Under the pieces are notes generated by a model. The model was not told the DNA's origin. It saw nothing but the letters and a program-made list of their open reading frames with translations, and made no database searches. A program made the translations under genes and the position numbers. A stretch of DNA of 64,000 nt from Diphasiastrum complanatum (lineage: Eukaryota; Streptophyta; Lycopodiopsida; Lycopodiales; Lycopodiaceae), in assembly GCA_029204225.1 (NCBI GenBank), contig CM055102.1:10305456-10369455 (forward strand), written 5' to 3'. Below are positions 12,035-26,808 of this stretch, one piece after another; position 1 is the stretch's first letter, and every line of letters begins with the position of its first letter.

Positions 12035-12393
12035 CTGTCACAGACAAGTGCAATACAAATATTTCAGATGCTCTCTCTCCAGGTTGTGCACACATCACAA
12101 ATGATAGACAAAAGCAAACATAAAAGGATTTATGTAGCATGATGTCTCTCAGCTTGTACTTGCAGAATAGTTTGCATGGTTTCTTGAAAGAAACTTATAC
12201 TTGAAGCTAATTCAACAGGCACTGAAAAAGGAAATTGAGTCATGCGCATGTACATGCTTATGGTTATCTCTGCATATTTTTTACATTTGGTTTAGAGGTG
12301 TATGTGTGAGTTCAACACAGACAGACACAGATACAGACACACACACACACAAACATACACTATGGTCACATAGTTGGAAACTCATTATATAAA

Positions 12394-12451
<58 letters not shown>

Positions 12452-12787
12452 GCAAAACTATTTGTCAAAAACAGTTCAATAAAGCAAGGCATTATTGAGG
12501 GGAAAAGAATTCAGGCATCAGCCCATGAATAACAAAACATGGATACCCCCCATATTTCATATCCTATGTCAATACTGTGTTTTTGGTACAGTTTTCATAT
12601 TGAATCGTACAGAATCAAAACAGCCTGGCAGCTGACGATCCTCTGTTTAAACCAGAACAATACAGCATCTAGTGAAGAAAAATCACTACATTGAGTGAAA
12701 AATATTATGTACACACACACACACACATATATATACATATATTTTCTTGAATATATGAGAGAGATGTATAAACACTTATGTTTTTAA

Positions 12788-12868
<81 letters not shown>

Positions 12869-15800
12869 CAGTCATGTCTTCCACGAACTTGCTCCATACC
12901 ATACTCCATCCCCGTGTAGATTCCACAGACAACTCCTGTAGAAAGTTTCGAAAGTGCTCAATTAGTGTCTCACATGGATGAATTTTCTTTTTCATGAGCA
13001 TAACTTAATCCGCACTGTAATAGCCTCTTGATTCTTCAAAGACAGTCAACTACTAAGAATGCTGCTGGAATACACGTACATCTTTGTACGAAAGCTTTGA
13101 AAAGTTGGAAAACCATCCCTGACTAAATAAATCAGCAATACTCGAAGCATTGCTAAAAGCCCAAAAAAGGTAGATAGCAAAGTGCTTCATCAAACTTTCA
13201 GAATTTTTGTATAAAAAAACAATGATATTCAAAGAAAAAACATCAGTTTCTACAACAATTGATTTTTATGACCGGAACAGCCAAAAATATGGGACCTGCA
13301 AGGCAAAACAAAACAAGTCTCTGATCCAAAATCTTCAAACGAGCATGCACAACCAGCCAACCAATCAATCAGTAAGGTTGTAACATGCATCTCTCATTGT
13401 GAATATGCAATAGCAGCTAAAAAATGCGAATCTGCAATTGTTTCAGCTTGGGCTGAATCCTCCAACCACCTGATCACTCATGACATTGGAACAACATCCA
13501 ATAGTCATTCAGTTATTATACATGTTAAGGATCATCAATGTTCGGATGTTTCTTCAGCCAATTGCCTGTTTCTGGGAGTTATTCCTACAACACCAATGGC
13601 TTTGCCATGAACATCAGCTACAGTCCAAGCAGCCCACAAGCTGAACAAGGTGAGAGAAGATGGATGCCAACACTCAATCAGTCTACCACTACTGCATAGG
13701 CTACCCTTGAAAGTATAGGTGCAAGAAATCGTAGCCAAATTGTACAATTGTGAGAAAGAAATAAACAAAGAAATTGAGATGTTGACAATCATGGTGGTGG
13801 TGTTGAGGCAAGGAAATCTGATGTTCAAAAATTGGTTGAAGGTACCTTCAGCTAAACATAACGATCCATGATATGGTAATTATAAATTTGAAACAAATCT
13901 TGGAGCCCAAGTAGATAGACTTGGATTTTGTTTACACTATTCCAATGAGGACAAGTCTTGAATTTTGTATGTGCTATTTCAATAACAAAAGATGCACTTG
14001 ACACCCAAATTTGGCATGCACAACAAAATGACAGGATGCGTATGGCATCCAATCAGATAATCCAATAAATTACCACAATATTTAATCTACAATCAAAGTT
14101 TCCAACGTTTACTTGATGCACTTTTAACTAATGCATCAAAATAGTTTTCTATCAGCAGTTGGTATTTGATCATCCCCACATTGTTATGTTGAATCATCAG
14201 TTCTTTAGCAGGAACCGCCAGCAATGAGACAAGAACTTAAGCTAGTGGAGCTTTGAAATGATCACATCCATTGTTTCCATATAAAGGTCTTTCGTGTATT
14301 TGCTATGAAAAGCAAAAAAGCAAGCCTGAACTTTACAAGCCATTAGATTTTTTTGATCAAATCCACCTTTTGATGGTTGCACAGAATCGTGAAGGATGAG
14401 CAATAAATCCCCACCTCCAAAAAAGCAAGAAAATTTGCTCTTTAAGTCCAAATGATGGAACTACAAAAGTACACAAGCTTATTAAAACAAAAGGTTACTC
14501 TAGCCTCCAATCAATAACCTTATCAATAATGAGGCCCACAGGGCTATTTATACTATCCGAAGTCCCTACTCAGACATGGGGAAACAAATAACAGCCCAAT
14601 AATCAAATGATATTACCATAATATCCATATAGCACAAAAAATGAGATATTGATTAATATAACCACCATCCTGCAAGGATCACAACACAAGTGTCACCAAT
14701 TTGCATCAGAAGCCCTCCTACAAAGGGAATAGCCACAGTATATTTTCTTCAAAAAAAGCTAATCACTGGGATTCCGTTTTGTCATACCAGGATATATTAT
14801 TTCAGTTCTGTGGAAGCAAGTTTTTGTGCATTTTTGTATTATGTGATGCTCTTTGTTATGATATGTTTAAGACAAGGAAAAGAAATTTTTTGGCTTAGGA
14901 CAATTCTATCTTAGTTGATGACCCATCACATATACTCCATTATGCTCCATCAACTCAGTTGGTTGTCACATCAATACAAGCATTGTAGCAGCATACTCCA
15001 TCATATGCTCCTACATGTCCATCGTTTTAAGATTCTATCTTCATCATATACACATACTTGTTGGCGATAGCTCATGCATCATCCACAACTCTTACACTCC
15101 CAGATAGTTTAGTTCCTGGCCATCACAAAGCATCACCCATATCTTCAATTTCTTGAAGATCCATCATCTGAACAAGCAACTACTCGAACCTAGTCCTCTT
15201 TAAAACTCTAGTATTGCTTGAGCTCTTGGTGGGAAAACCCATTGCTACTACTTGTAGGGCTTTAGCCATTGATTATGTCAAATGCTCTTGGTCATTCTTC
15301 ATGGGAGATTGCTTAATTGTGTCTATAATAGTCATATATGCTTCATTGATACAACATTCGTAGAAGGGTACCTGGGTCCCATAAGGGCATGCCCTTAATG
15401 GTAGCTGGCCCAATACGTAAAGGTATACATACGAGTTAGCGGCTACTTCTAGCATATAACTGGTATCATCAAAATAACCGAACTATTTTTCATAGATTTT
15501 CATTATGGATCATGATGGGATTAAAGTTCTATATACTTAGTTAGCTTATATTGAGGATATTCAATGGCTTGAAAAAGATAGAAATACGTAAAAGATGTGA
15601 ATCAACTTTCAAATCATCTCTACATGGAACTTTCCATTGTTGACAGATTATCCTTCATATGGGATGAAAATTCAGTCTGGTCAGTCATGAAATAAGCTCC
15701 AAAAATGAAATACCAAAATTACAATCAAACAATAACGAACTTTCATGAATCTTTTATAGAGAAAGATGTGTTTAGAGTCCTATGATATCAATCCAAGAAT

Positions 15801-17051
15801 AACATACTATACCATACCAATGCAGCTCGTACATCCATGCGTTCGCCCTTTGATGGTGTGACTGATTTCTAAAGGAAAAGTACTTGGCCATTCTTAACAT
15901 TGACAATAGGCAACATGGTAGAGATTTCCCTAAGCGTTGCCCTCCATAACAAGTTGTATATAAAAGCCCGTCCATTAACATTGTTTGGAGTAGGATTAAC
16001 TCTATCTTTAACCTTTGATAACCCCATCTTTGTGTAGAGTTCCTTCCCAAGTTCCAGGTCCTCAATCTTGGAAATGTGCTATTCCAAAAAACTTGAAACA
16101 ACCACACCATGAATCATGTGCAAAATCTTCTGTTAGAGTCATGCACATAACCAAAGCACACACCAATGGATTGGCATCTCGGCTAAGGTGTCGCTTGATC
16201 TACAAATCAAGTGTTCTGCCACTACTTGCCATTATGTCCTAGGTCATTTTTTGATGTCTAGGGCACACACTCTAGCTACAAACATTTTCCACCACACACT
16301 AATATAGTAATGGCAGTGCCCGTACAACAACATCCTGTCCTCCATAGTGAACAATGATACTAAGCTAAAAGTATTTCAAATCCACAACGTTTCTCTTATT
16401 CATTACACAGCCCCAAACTGGTACTTTTGAAGTGCTAACAACCTCCACGTGGAGTTTCTACAACACAAACAAACCACGAACAAAGCAAGCATATGAAAAG
16501 ACGATTATTGTTATTGCAATACGCAGAAACAAGCTAATTGTTGAGAGCTTCAACAAGGCCACCAAATGAAGCCTAATCCATTCGCAGTTTTTTGTCTATT
16601 AAGAATACACACAAAAGTCTCCACATCAACTTCTGAAATCTCCACCACAAAAAAACTATCCATTCATGTATAGAAAGTAGTAGAATTTGTCCAAACTAGC
16701 ACATGCATGATGTACAAACAATAGGACATCGATGTCAATGCATTGTCCAAAGTTCAAACATGAAAATAAAAGCATTTATCATGCATAGCACACAACAAAA
16801 CAAAAAAAAACAATGTCTCCAAATTCTTGAAATAAGGTTTCCAACCCTTTCATGGCCTTAATCACTCATAGAAGAAATTCATGAACTAAATAGAGTTGTC
16901 ACAAATTCCACATAACCACAAATCCCTAGAGGTGCCATCATTTTCTAGTATACAAAAGGCTTTTGCAATTCTAGATACGGAAATGAGCATATTCATGTGG
17001 ATTGCAAATGTGAGCTCCTACATGGCTGTTATAGATACACGCCCTCCCTTT

Positions 17052-17086
<35 letters not shown>

Positions 17087-17365
17087 CAGACATGAGGGTC
17101 CGGGCCGGAATGCCCTCGTTTGCATCCGCGTCCAACGCCCGGACCTTGACGCGTCCGACCCCCGGACGCGGGGTTGGACGAGTCCTTTTTTTTTTAATTT
17201 TTTTTTTTTTTTGGCTGGACGCGTCCGGGCCCCGGACGCTTTTTTTAAAAAAAAAAAAAAAACAAAACAAAAGGCGCGGGCCCTGCGGACTGTTCCGCAG
17301 AAGCCCAAGAGCAGAGAAAGAGGGCGGGAGAGGGAGAGAGAGAGTGAGTGGGAGAGGCATAGAGT

Positions 17366-17451
<86 letters not shown>

Positions 17452-17486
17452 TGGTGTTTGTGTGTGTGTGTGTGTGTGTGGTAATT

Positions 17487-17521
<35 letters not shown>

Positions 17522-17767
17522 ATATTGTTGGTTTGTGTGCATACAGATGTGTGTGTGTGTGGTGATCTGTGTGAGAGAGAGAGAGAGGAAGAGACAGAGA
17601 GTGTGAGGGACGGAGAGAGAGAGGATTTGTGTGTGTGCACGCGTGTACGAGACATGGTGTGTGTGTGTGTGAGTTTAGGATTTAGGTTTTAGGGTGCTTG
17701 GGTTTAGGGTTTAGGGTTTAGGGTTTAGGGTGGGAGAGAGATATTAGATTTGAGTGCTTCTGTGTGC

Positions 17768-17832
<65 letters not shown>

Positions 17833-20800
17833 GCACTCGTCCAATTTGGGATGAGGTGGAGGTGATGCCGACAAAAAGTGGCGTTGCCCTTTTTGTCGAA
17901 AGCAGTTCAAAGGAAACTCCTCTCGAGTTCGAGCACATCTGGGGGGGTTGCGAGTCCGACCCACAAGGGGACGTTTCGGGATCAGCATTTGTATGGTCAT
18001 CCCCGCTGCAGAGAGGGCTCGCATTATTGACACACATTCTGAGCCAGCTGCTGAGCCCGACGAGCCGTCCACAGATGCCGCGGAATCTATTTCCATTGGT
18101 GCATCCACTACCACTGCCCCTGCCACTGGTACACCCAGCGCCACCACCCCCACCGCCGCTGCATCCGCACCCACCACCGCCTCCGCCACAGCCACCCGTA
18201 CCCCCTCCGCCAGTACTCCCCATAGTTCCACAGCCTCCGCTGCTGCACCTACGCCTCTGCCATCACCGTCAGATCTACACGACCCGTCCACATCCTCTGC
18301 TTCCGCACCTGCACCTATGCCACCACCTCCAGATCCGCATCGTCCATCCACATCCTCCCAGCCATCCACATCTCGAGGCACCAGACAGATGTCCATGCCG
18401 GGATCTTTTAGAGAGGGGCAGCACAGAGAGGCCACCAGGACCATAGCACAGATGTTCTATGACCTGAACCTCCCCTTTATCATGGCATCATCCCGCATCT
18501 TTCGAGAGGCTATCTCGAAAGTTGCAGTCTGCGGGCCCGGCTACACACCACCCACAGCCGACCGAGTTGCATCAGTCAGAGAGAGACTGGCCGCACTGCA
18601 TGACGCTTGGGATAGATACGGCTGTTCCATCATGGCTGATGGGTGGACTGATCATCGCAGACGTCCACTCATCAACGTGATTGTTTCTAGTTGTTACGGT
18701 TCCATGTTCTTGCGCAACATCGACGCCTCTGAGGTAGGGAGAGTGCATTCGGCCGAGTACATTTACGGCATCATTTGCGCAGCGATAGAGGAGGTCGGGC
18801 CACAACGCGTTGTCTTGGTATAATCTTTTAGTGGCTTGGTCATTTACTGCTTATTGTTGATACGATATTTTTGCGTAGTTTTCGATTGATTGCAATGTGT
18901 TTCCAAGCTGTGAACTGACCGTGTGAACGTATCGCAAAAGGTTGTGACGGACAATGCGTCCAACTGCCGCGGTATGGGGGAGCTTCTTATGGCAGATTAC
19001 CCCTCCATTGTGTGGACTCCATGTGCCGCACACTTACTGGACCTCCTCCTGCATTCCATCGGGCGCCTGCCTTGGGTCAGTGAGATTCTCACGAGGGCAC
19101 TTGCGGTTGTGGACTTCGTCACACGCAAGCACCGCATGACGGCCCTTTTCCGCACATTCAGCAGGTAAGCTCCTACTTATTTTTTGGCTCGTTCATGATG
19201 CTTCTTTATTTTTTGCTCGTTTCATGTGTGCCTCTCATTCCGTTTGTCAATGCAGGCTCGACTTGAAGAAGCCCGCTCGCACCTGCTTCGCCTACCAGTT
19301 CATCATGCTTGAGAGGCTACACAAGCTCAAGGGTGAATTGCGGCACATGGCTACTTCGGCAGAGTTCACCGCCATGGACCTGTCCACGACCCTTGAGGGC
19401 TTGGCCTTCCACGACATCTTATTCATGGAGCCTTTCTGGGTGGATATGCAGCAGCTGATGGACGTCATGCGCCCCGTCTACTCTGTTTTGAGGCTCGTTG
19501 ATCGCGAGGGGTGCTCGATGGGCCTCATTTACGAGTTCATGGACCGCATAGGTGAGTCTCTCCAGCGTTCCGAGCTGGACCCTGCCAGGTATAACTTTTT
19601 TCCGTCTCACCATCCTTACTTCCATTTCGCACTCTGTTTCGTCTTGCTGCCGCAACACGATGGTATGTAACTTTGCCTCCGCGTGGTTTGGTCCACAGGT
19701 TGGAGCCTATCAGGCGCTTGTGGCAGCGGCGATGGGATAAGTTTCACCGGCCCATTCTGGGTGTGGCCCACATATCGTTGCTCAACTGCAGGCACTCTCT
19801 GGGGCTGTTCGGCGAGGACCTTGCACGTGTTCGAGAGAACAGGCTCTTGCCTGTATCATGGTGGGAGAGCTACGACGCTGGGCAGCCAGACCTGAGGACG
19901 CTCGCGCTCCGAGTCCTTTCACAGGTATGTTGTCTAATCTCATTCATCCAACCAGTTTTCGCATTTTCTCTACAAGGTCGGTACTCACTCGAGTTGTTGC
20001 CAATTAATGCAGGACTGTTCTGCTTGCGTGTGCGAGCAGAACTGGTCAGCATTCAGCCTTGTTCACACGAACAGGCGGAACCGTCTGACGACGGAGCGAA
20101 GCAATAACCTGGTGTACTACAACACCAACACCAGGGTGGTTCGAAGCATCACGGAGAGCATGAGTGCAGGAGGCGCACATGCCCTACTGCTGCAGGTATA
20201 TTTCGTTGCTCTGTCGTTTTGTTTTAATATTGGTTTAAGACATTCAGTGTAATGCCCTCATGGTTGCTTCGGCTATTCTCACAAATGATTGACTTGTGCA
20301 GGTCAATCCCGATGAGTGCCTGGTTGCAGTGGCAGATCATGAGCCTGAGCTAGAGGTTGATCCAGACGATGCCGCTCGGCGTGCACTGCGGGGTGATCCC
20401 GAGGATGATGCCGATGCCGATGAGACCACCCCCCTCCCTGCTGACATTCCATTGCCCTCCTCCTCTGATGAGCCCACATATGATTCAGACGAGACGGTCG
20501 ACCTTGCAGGGGATGGTCCACGTGCCCCACCCAGTACTCCCGCATCACGCCCCCTTTCCGATGATGGTTGGTCAGACTTTGCGAGGGAGACAGAGGCTGC
20601 TGCCCAAAGACAGATAGCGCAGAGACGACTCAGAGCATCACTGGCAGGCAATTCTTCCCAGAGACCCCCCCGTGGCAGAGGGAGACCCCCAGGCAGGACT
20701 GTACCACAGAGGGTTCCTTCCGGTAGACCCAGAGGCAAGCTAGCCAAGAGGGGACGCACTGATGATTTTTCTAGTCGTCTCTTGGCAGGCGTTGGCCCAG

Positions 20801-23800
20801 ACTTAGAGGAGTCCCAGATGCCTCCAGCCTCCCAGCCAAACTTTGTATTTGACACCCCTGCAGATGCATCTGCACACAGAGGGATGATTTTTTTAGCACA
20901 GACTTGTAGATATTGATACACATTTTAGCATCATGTACAGTGGCATCAGATGAGATGTATACATTTTTTTACAGTCTATTTGTGTCATGGCTAATTTATC
21001 GTGGTTGCTTACAAATGGTTAGCTCCGTGAAATTTGAATGGTTAGTCAGAAATGTTTTGCTCCGTGCGAGAGAGCTTTATTAATGTCTTTTCCATGCCAA
21101 AAGGCATATAAGACTAAGGAAATACATGTCAAGTATGTGGTAACCGTGGAGCGTATAAACGCCTGCAAAAACTGTAATAAAAAAAAAAAAGGAAACATCT
21201 AGTACAAGTTAAGATAACTACATAAATAATAATGTGTGTACATGGTAGTCAAATGTGTCCACGTCAAAATGCCAGGTCTGTACTGGCGCTGTAGAAGGAT
21301 GTAATGAGAGCTATAGCATGAGGAAGTGCAGGAGCCCGCTGACGTCGCCTGTGAACAGGAGCATGTATAGTGTGTCTCTGTGTAAGAGGTCTAGTAGGGC
21401 ATGTAACTCTCGTGACCGCCTGAGGCTGGGTGATGCGTCGTCTTTGCATCCTAGGTCTGGGAATGTCGTCGCCATCGCTGTCAGTCATGTCTGCATCAGG
21501 ACGTGATCTCCGGCGAGAGAAGAACGATGTAATCTGAGACTGTGTCTGGATAGGTGTGCAGAGCTGTCTGACATAGGTCCTGACGCAGGAGAGACATCTC
21601 ACGTATCATAAGTGCCACACATCTAGGGTCCTCATATGAGATGAGGGACCGTAATGTAACTGGTGTCTGACGAAAAAGGCAATGATATCGCCCTCTGATC
21701 TCGTAGTAAACTGGACATGTGAAAAGGAAATGCTCCTCAGTCTCAACCATAGATAATGAACATAACTGACAAAACCGCTCCTCACGTGGGGTACCCTGGA
21801 AGCGTCCAGTCTCAATCGCCAACTGGTGTGAGGACACTCGGAACTGGCCCAGAATAAATCGATGCCCATGAGATAGTCCTGAGGTGAGATAGTGTGGCAA
21901 AACTGGAAATCCAACTGTGTCTAGCTCCAGAAAGTGTGTCCTGTAATAGTCGGGTTTGACCCCGAGCTGTCCCTGCCATGTCCGGCTCAGGTATGCTCTA
22001 TAGAGAAAGCGTCTGATATACTCATGGGTGCCCGATGGAAGGTCTGTGATAGAAATCCCAAGTGTATCCAGTATCCGGGAGGCCTGAGAGAACCATGATA
22101 GTCGATGCCCCTGATCATAAAGGTCTCGCGAGGAGGCAAGTGCCGTCTGTGTGTTTCTCTGCTCATCTGTGGGTAACGTCATAATACGCTGAATATATAG
22201 AATAAGCTGGAAGATGGCGGATAGCTAAATGGGAGGGACCGCAAACTCTGTCAGGATAATCTGATGTGGGATAGATGGCTTAGCCCGTATCATTCGAGAT
22301 AGCATGAGAACCTGCAGTCGTGAAATACTGGCCCTCAAAAAGCTGACATTTACTCGGGGCATCCCGAATAAACCGTCTAAAACAAAAGCGCTCTAACTGG
22401 ACAAGGGAGGCGTGACCCTTCCCAAGTCTGGCGGAGGCTACCTGTCGCATGCCAAAGATAGGGCATGTAAAAAGCACGCCAAGGTAAGTGTAAGAAGATA
22501 CGACCTCCAAGGGTTGCCCATCAAAGATGAGTTCCTGGCGCTGCATAAAAGCTCTCGATGTGTTGAAAACCATAACTTTGGTTTTCAATATATTAACCCC
22601 CAATCCCCATCAACTGCAGAAGGCATGAAGACTGTCTAGCTGTCGCTGTAATCCCTCTCTGGAAGAAGATAGGACCACGTCATCTGCATATAAAAGTATA
22701 GCAATCAAGATGCTCCCAAGCCTGCAACCTGTGCCACCACATCCCTCAATAACTCTCTCAAGCTCGTCAATATATGGTCCAAACAGGGTTGGGGATAGAG
22801 AACAGCCCTGTTTCACGCCAATAGTGCTCCAGATGTGGTCTGATATGCCGGTATCACTCCGAAAACAGCCAAGGACTCTCTCATATAGTGCCATCACTGC
22901 CAAGATCATGTCAGTAGAAAAACCAAGATCACGTAGACGCTGAATGAGAAGGGATCATGGAACAGAGTCGAAGGCTTTCCTGAAGTCAACAAAACAACAG
23001 TAGACCCATTCTCTTCTGTGTCTAGCCTCCTCAACAATGGCCTGAAGGGTGAAGATATGATCTGTGGTGGAGTAGTGTGCTCTGAAACCTGCCTGGCCCA
23101 ATGCATATTATCTCCTAGACTCTGCCTCAGAACTGACTGCTGACTGTAGGATGGTGCCATATAACTTAGCAATGATGTGTCCAATCATAATGGTGCGATA
23201 GTTACCAGGGTCCATGGGGTCACCAGTTTTATGAATGGGGTGGATGATGTTGGTGCACCAGGAGGAAGGAAAGCCGGAAACAACTGCTTGATTAAGCAAA
23301 GTGGCTAGGATCGGTGAAAGTGTATCTGCAGCATGGATTAGTAGTTCGGATTCAAGGTCGTCAATATCACGGGTGCGACAAGTTTTCAGTCTTTTGATGG
23401 CGGTCAAAACCATGTCCCGGGTGAAGAAAGTGAAGTAGTCGGTCGGGGAGAAATGGAGATGGGTGTGTTTGTGGGTACAGTATATAAGGTAGTGGCGTAT
23501 GTAGTCCAGGTATGGAGGTCAGTGAGGGGAGGAGGTGGGGCACGGGGGATGAATTCTCTCCAGAAGGCACCGGAGGAGGAACTGCAAAGGGAATCGACTA
23601 AGCTTTTCCCTTTTAGAGTTTCATACGTCCGTTTCTTCCATCGGAGGGCATAATGGAAAGATCGATGAGCTGCAGGAAGAAGGTGTGTATTATGCAATCT
23701 AGTTTGGGTAACTTGGAGATGGAGGATACGACACTCGGCGTCAAACCAGGGAGGTCGGATAGGGTGTGACGGAGTGGGTGGGCGTCGATGTGGTTTGGAG

Positions 23801-26800
23801 GGAAAGGAAAATGATGCAACGGTATGTAGTGACGTGGTAAGGAAGATAGCGTGTGGTGGAGAAAATGACAAAGAAATGAACTGACGGCCTCCTGGTATGT
23901 CTTGATGTGAGAGCGATCAAAGGTGTAGATGGATGGAATAATGAGTGGTTGGGAAGTCGGGAAGGAGCCCATACAGAAAGATAGGAAGGAGTGATCAGAA
24001 AGGGTAGTGGGAAGAATGTGGAAATCAGATATAAGTGGGATAAAAGCTGGTGACCCCATGAGATAGTCGACAACATTGTGTCCTCCGCTATGTGGATGGC
24101 AAGTGAATCTGCTAGAATGTGGCCAGCAAGCCAAGCCGTTGTAAATGGCCAACTCGTGAGCCTCACCCATCTGTAGAAGGTACTCTCCATAACTCGTGAT
24201 AGGGCCCATCATATCCAAAGTAGCAGGCAGCAATGAAGAGATCCCTATCCAAACCGATAGCTCGCCCAATGATAAGAGCCCATATGTATCGTGCCTGTGC
24301 ATCATGTCGGAGAAACTCTATAATTGGTTTTAGTGACTCTCGATAAAGGCATGCAACTCCGCCCGAACCTCTGCCACTCGCTGATCGAGTCTCTGTCCTA
24401 TAAACTGAATCCCAGATGTAACCTGCAAATGTGGGTAGTCCTCTCTCTGGGCTCTCATGTGTCTCCATAAAAAATAATATATCTCTGTCTGTGATGAAGT
24501 CGGTAAGATCTCCAGCCGTGGATGATGAATGTATGCCATTACAGTTCCATATTCCAAGATGTAGGTGGTGTGGAGGGGGTCCCAGAATGCTCCCATGCCC
24601 AGGGACCCCAATTTCCTATAGGTTGTTTCCGGATGCGGTACTAGAGATTGCAGAGATGCTGCGACAGGCTCAACAGAGAAATCCGGAGCCGGAGCACCCA
24701 GCCCCCGTTGTGCCCCGGCCCCCGCTGTCGAGCTGGATTTGGATGAGCAAATCGGAATGAACTTCACACGACGGCAACTTATCATGGTCAGGGAAAGAGC
24801 TGCCCGCCGTGGAGGCAGCTCGGGCTAATCGGGAGGCAGAGCGAGAGCGACAGAACAATGCACCTGACGAGGGCAAGGAGTCTGTGGAGGATCCGTAGAA
24901 ATGTTTAGAATGGATAGGATCCAGCCGTATGTGGCTGGCTGTTGTTATGTAGTTTTCGGCATAGATGAGGCAACCTTTAGTGTTTAACACAGTGTAAAGA
25001 ACATCCCAGACGTATGTGGCGGGATACGTATTGTTATTTTGATACCACTGGTGAATTAATGTTCAATGTGTTTTTTGTGCAACGCATGCCTGGTGTAATG
25101 CAGTGTAATATGTGTTTATGAAATGCTATAAAGGGGGTTGTATTTCTGTGTTGTGCATCTACTATCAATCTCTGCAGTTGAAACTAACTGAAAATACGCA
25201 CATACCATTCGAAATAAAATTGAAAACAGAGCATCACAATTACAAATTGACAAATACAAAATGTGCAGCGCATAAAGTACGTCGACCATCTGGCCGCCAA
25301 ACATGGAACATGATATCAAACTGCTAAAAATAAAATAACAGAGCTACAATCAATGCTCTGGCTCTAACTCAGACGAATGCTCCGGAGACAACTCAGGGCC
25401 CCGAGCTGACTCTCGCAACTGATATCTATGCCCATCTGGAACTGGCATGGGCTGTGTATCCGAGGAGGAGGACTCGTCATCCTCATCCTCCCAATTTGCC
25501 TCCGCATTAGCCCCCAAGCAAGCCAAACCGACTAGACCTGCTCCAGCTGGCTGTGATACTGCACCTCTACCTGCACCCGGGGCCCTGCGAGGTCGTCCTC
25601 TCTTCCCTGGCTGTTTCTGTGCTCTACCTTTCTTGTTCGGTGCACCCTTGGGCCTTCCTGGTCTCTTGCGGACGAGGGGAGCTATCAATGCCTCATCACC
25701 CCCATGCAGATCACCTGGCTGGCTAGGCTGGGCCCAAGCTGAGGCCGGCTGGGATAGAGAAGCCAAAGATGGGTGCCCCTGTGCAGCTGATAGTGGAGGA
25801 TAGGCCCGTGGAGTGTGTGCCCGTGGGGCTGCTGCTGGCGGAGGAACTAGCTGTGGAGGGGCCGTCCCTGCAGGAGGCAAGTATAGCGACGATATGTACT
25901 GAAAGGGGCGCTGCGGTGGCCGGTACTGGTGCATCCTCGGTGCTGCCACTGGAGGAGCCACTGTGGATGTGGGCGCTGCAGGAGAAAACCTGGGCACTGG
26001 AGCCACTGGAGGAGCCACTGAAGGAGCCACTGTGGATGTGGGCGCTGCAAGAGAAAACCTGGGCACAGATGGTGGCCTACCATGGGGACCTGGTGCTGCA
26101 GAAGTGGATGGCGATGGAGGGGCTGCTGGCCTCAACGACATCGGTGGCATTGGAGGGGCTGTGCGGCGCATGTACACCCTTTGAGGAACTGGAGGAACTA
26201 TAGGCACCTCGTGTAGTTGCTCTGGCTGAGACTCTGTGTAGGGCATGCTGGCTAGAGAGGATGGGGGCGCCTTGACGCTCGGCATCTGCTGGGCCTCTGA
26301 ATCCAACTCTGCAATCAAGTCGTCCAGCTGGGCATCCGAATACAAATGCTCCAAGGGCTACCTGAAAGGCATTACGCCTCTCCTCCACCTAGATATATGT
26401 GAGGTCATCATCCATATAGATAGTGGTACCACATAGCTTAGCTCTGCACTGCAAAGCATCTCTGCGACTCTCTAGGGAAGTGGAACGGATAATGAGTGTG
26501 GCTGCATCTCTAGTGGTCCTCCATGCGGTATCTAACCCATATGTCCTGTGCCCTAGAGTGGTGTCGAGAAAGCGTTTGGCTTCAGCCAAGGCATCCTGTG
26601 TGTGTATTCGGGATCCCGCAAACCCTAATGTTGTGGGCTTTTTGGTCTCGAGATTTCTCTTCCGAAATGTTGGTTGAGATAATCGAGGAGACTTGGTTTG
26701 GTGCCTTTTTTCAGAACTGAAGCCCAAGAAAAGGCCTCTTCTTGCTGCTTCTTAATCTTGGTTTCTAACTCCCGTATCATATTGGTAAATCTGGGAACCC

Positions 26801-26808
26801 TGCTATAG

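Larger units (their letters stand above)
12035..12867 (-). other. OEP16 intron 5 with two (CT)n tracts
   Basis: An 833-bp intron. On the coding strand it starts GTCTCTCT: the donor runs straight into about 38 CT units (12866-12790). A second CT/GA tract lies at 12396-12450, in the opposite strand sense, and short CA and TA runs at 12712-12740. No gene is inside. Confidence 0.8.

Noticed and set aside
10200-17700. Open frames encoding long Ser-Leu, Arg-Glu or Cys-Val repeats
   Set aside because: They are translations of CT, GA and GT microsatellites.
24670-24990. A 106-codon frame upstream of LINE ORF2
   Set aside because: No conserved wording; most likely the spacer or an off-frame reading of the ORF2 lead.
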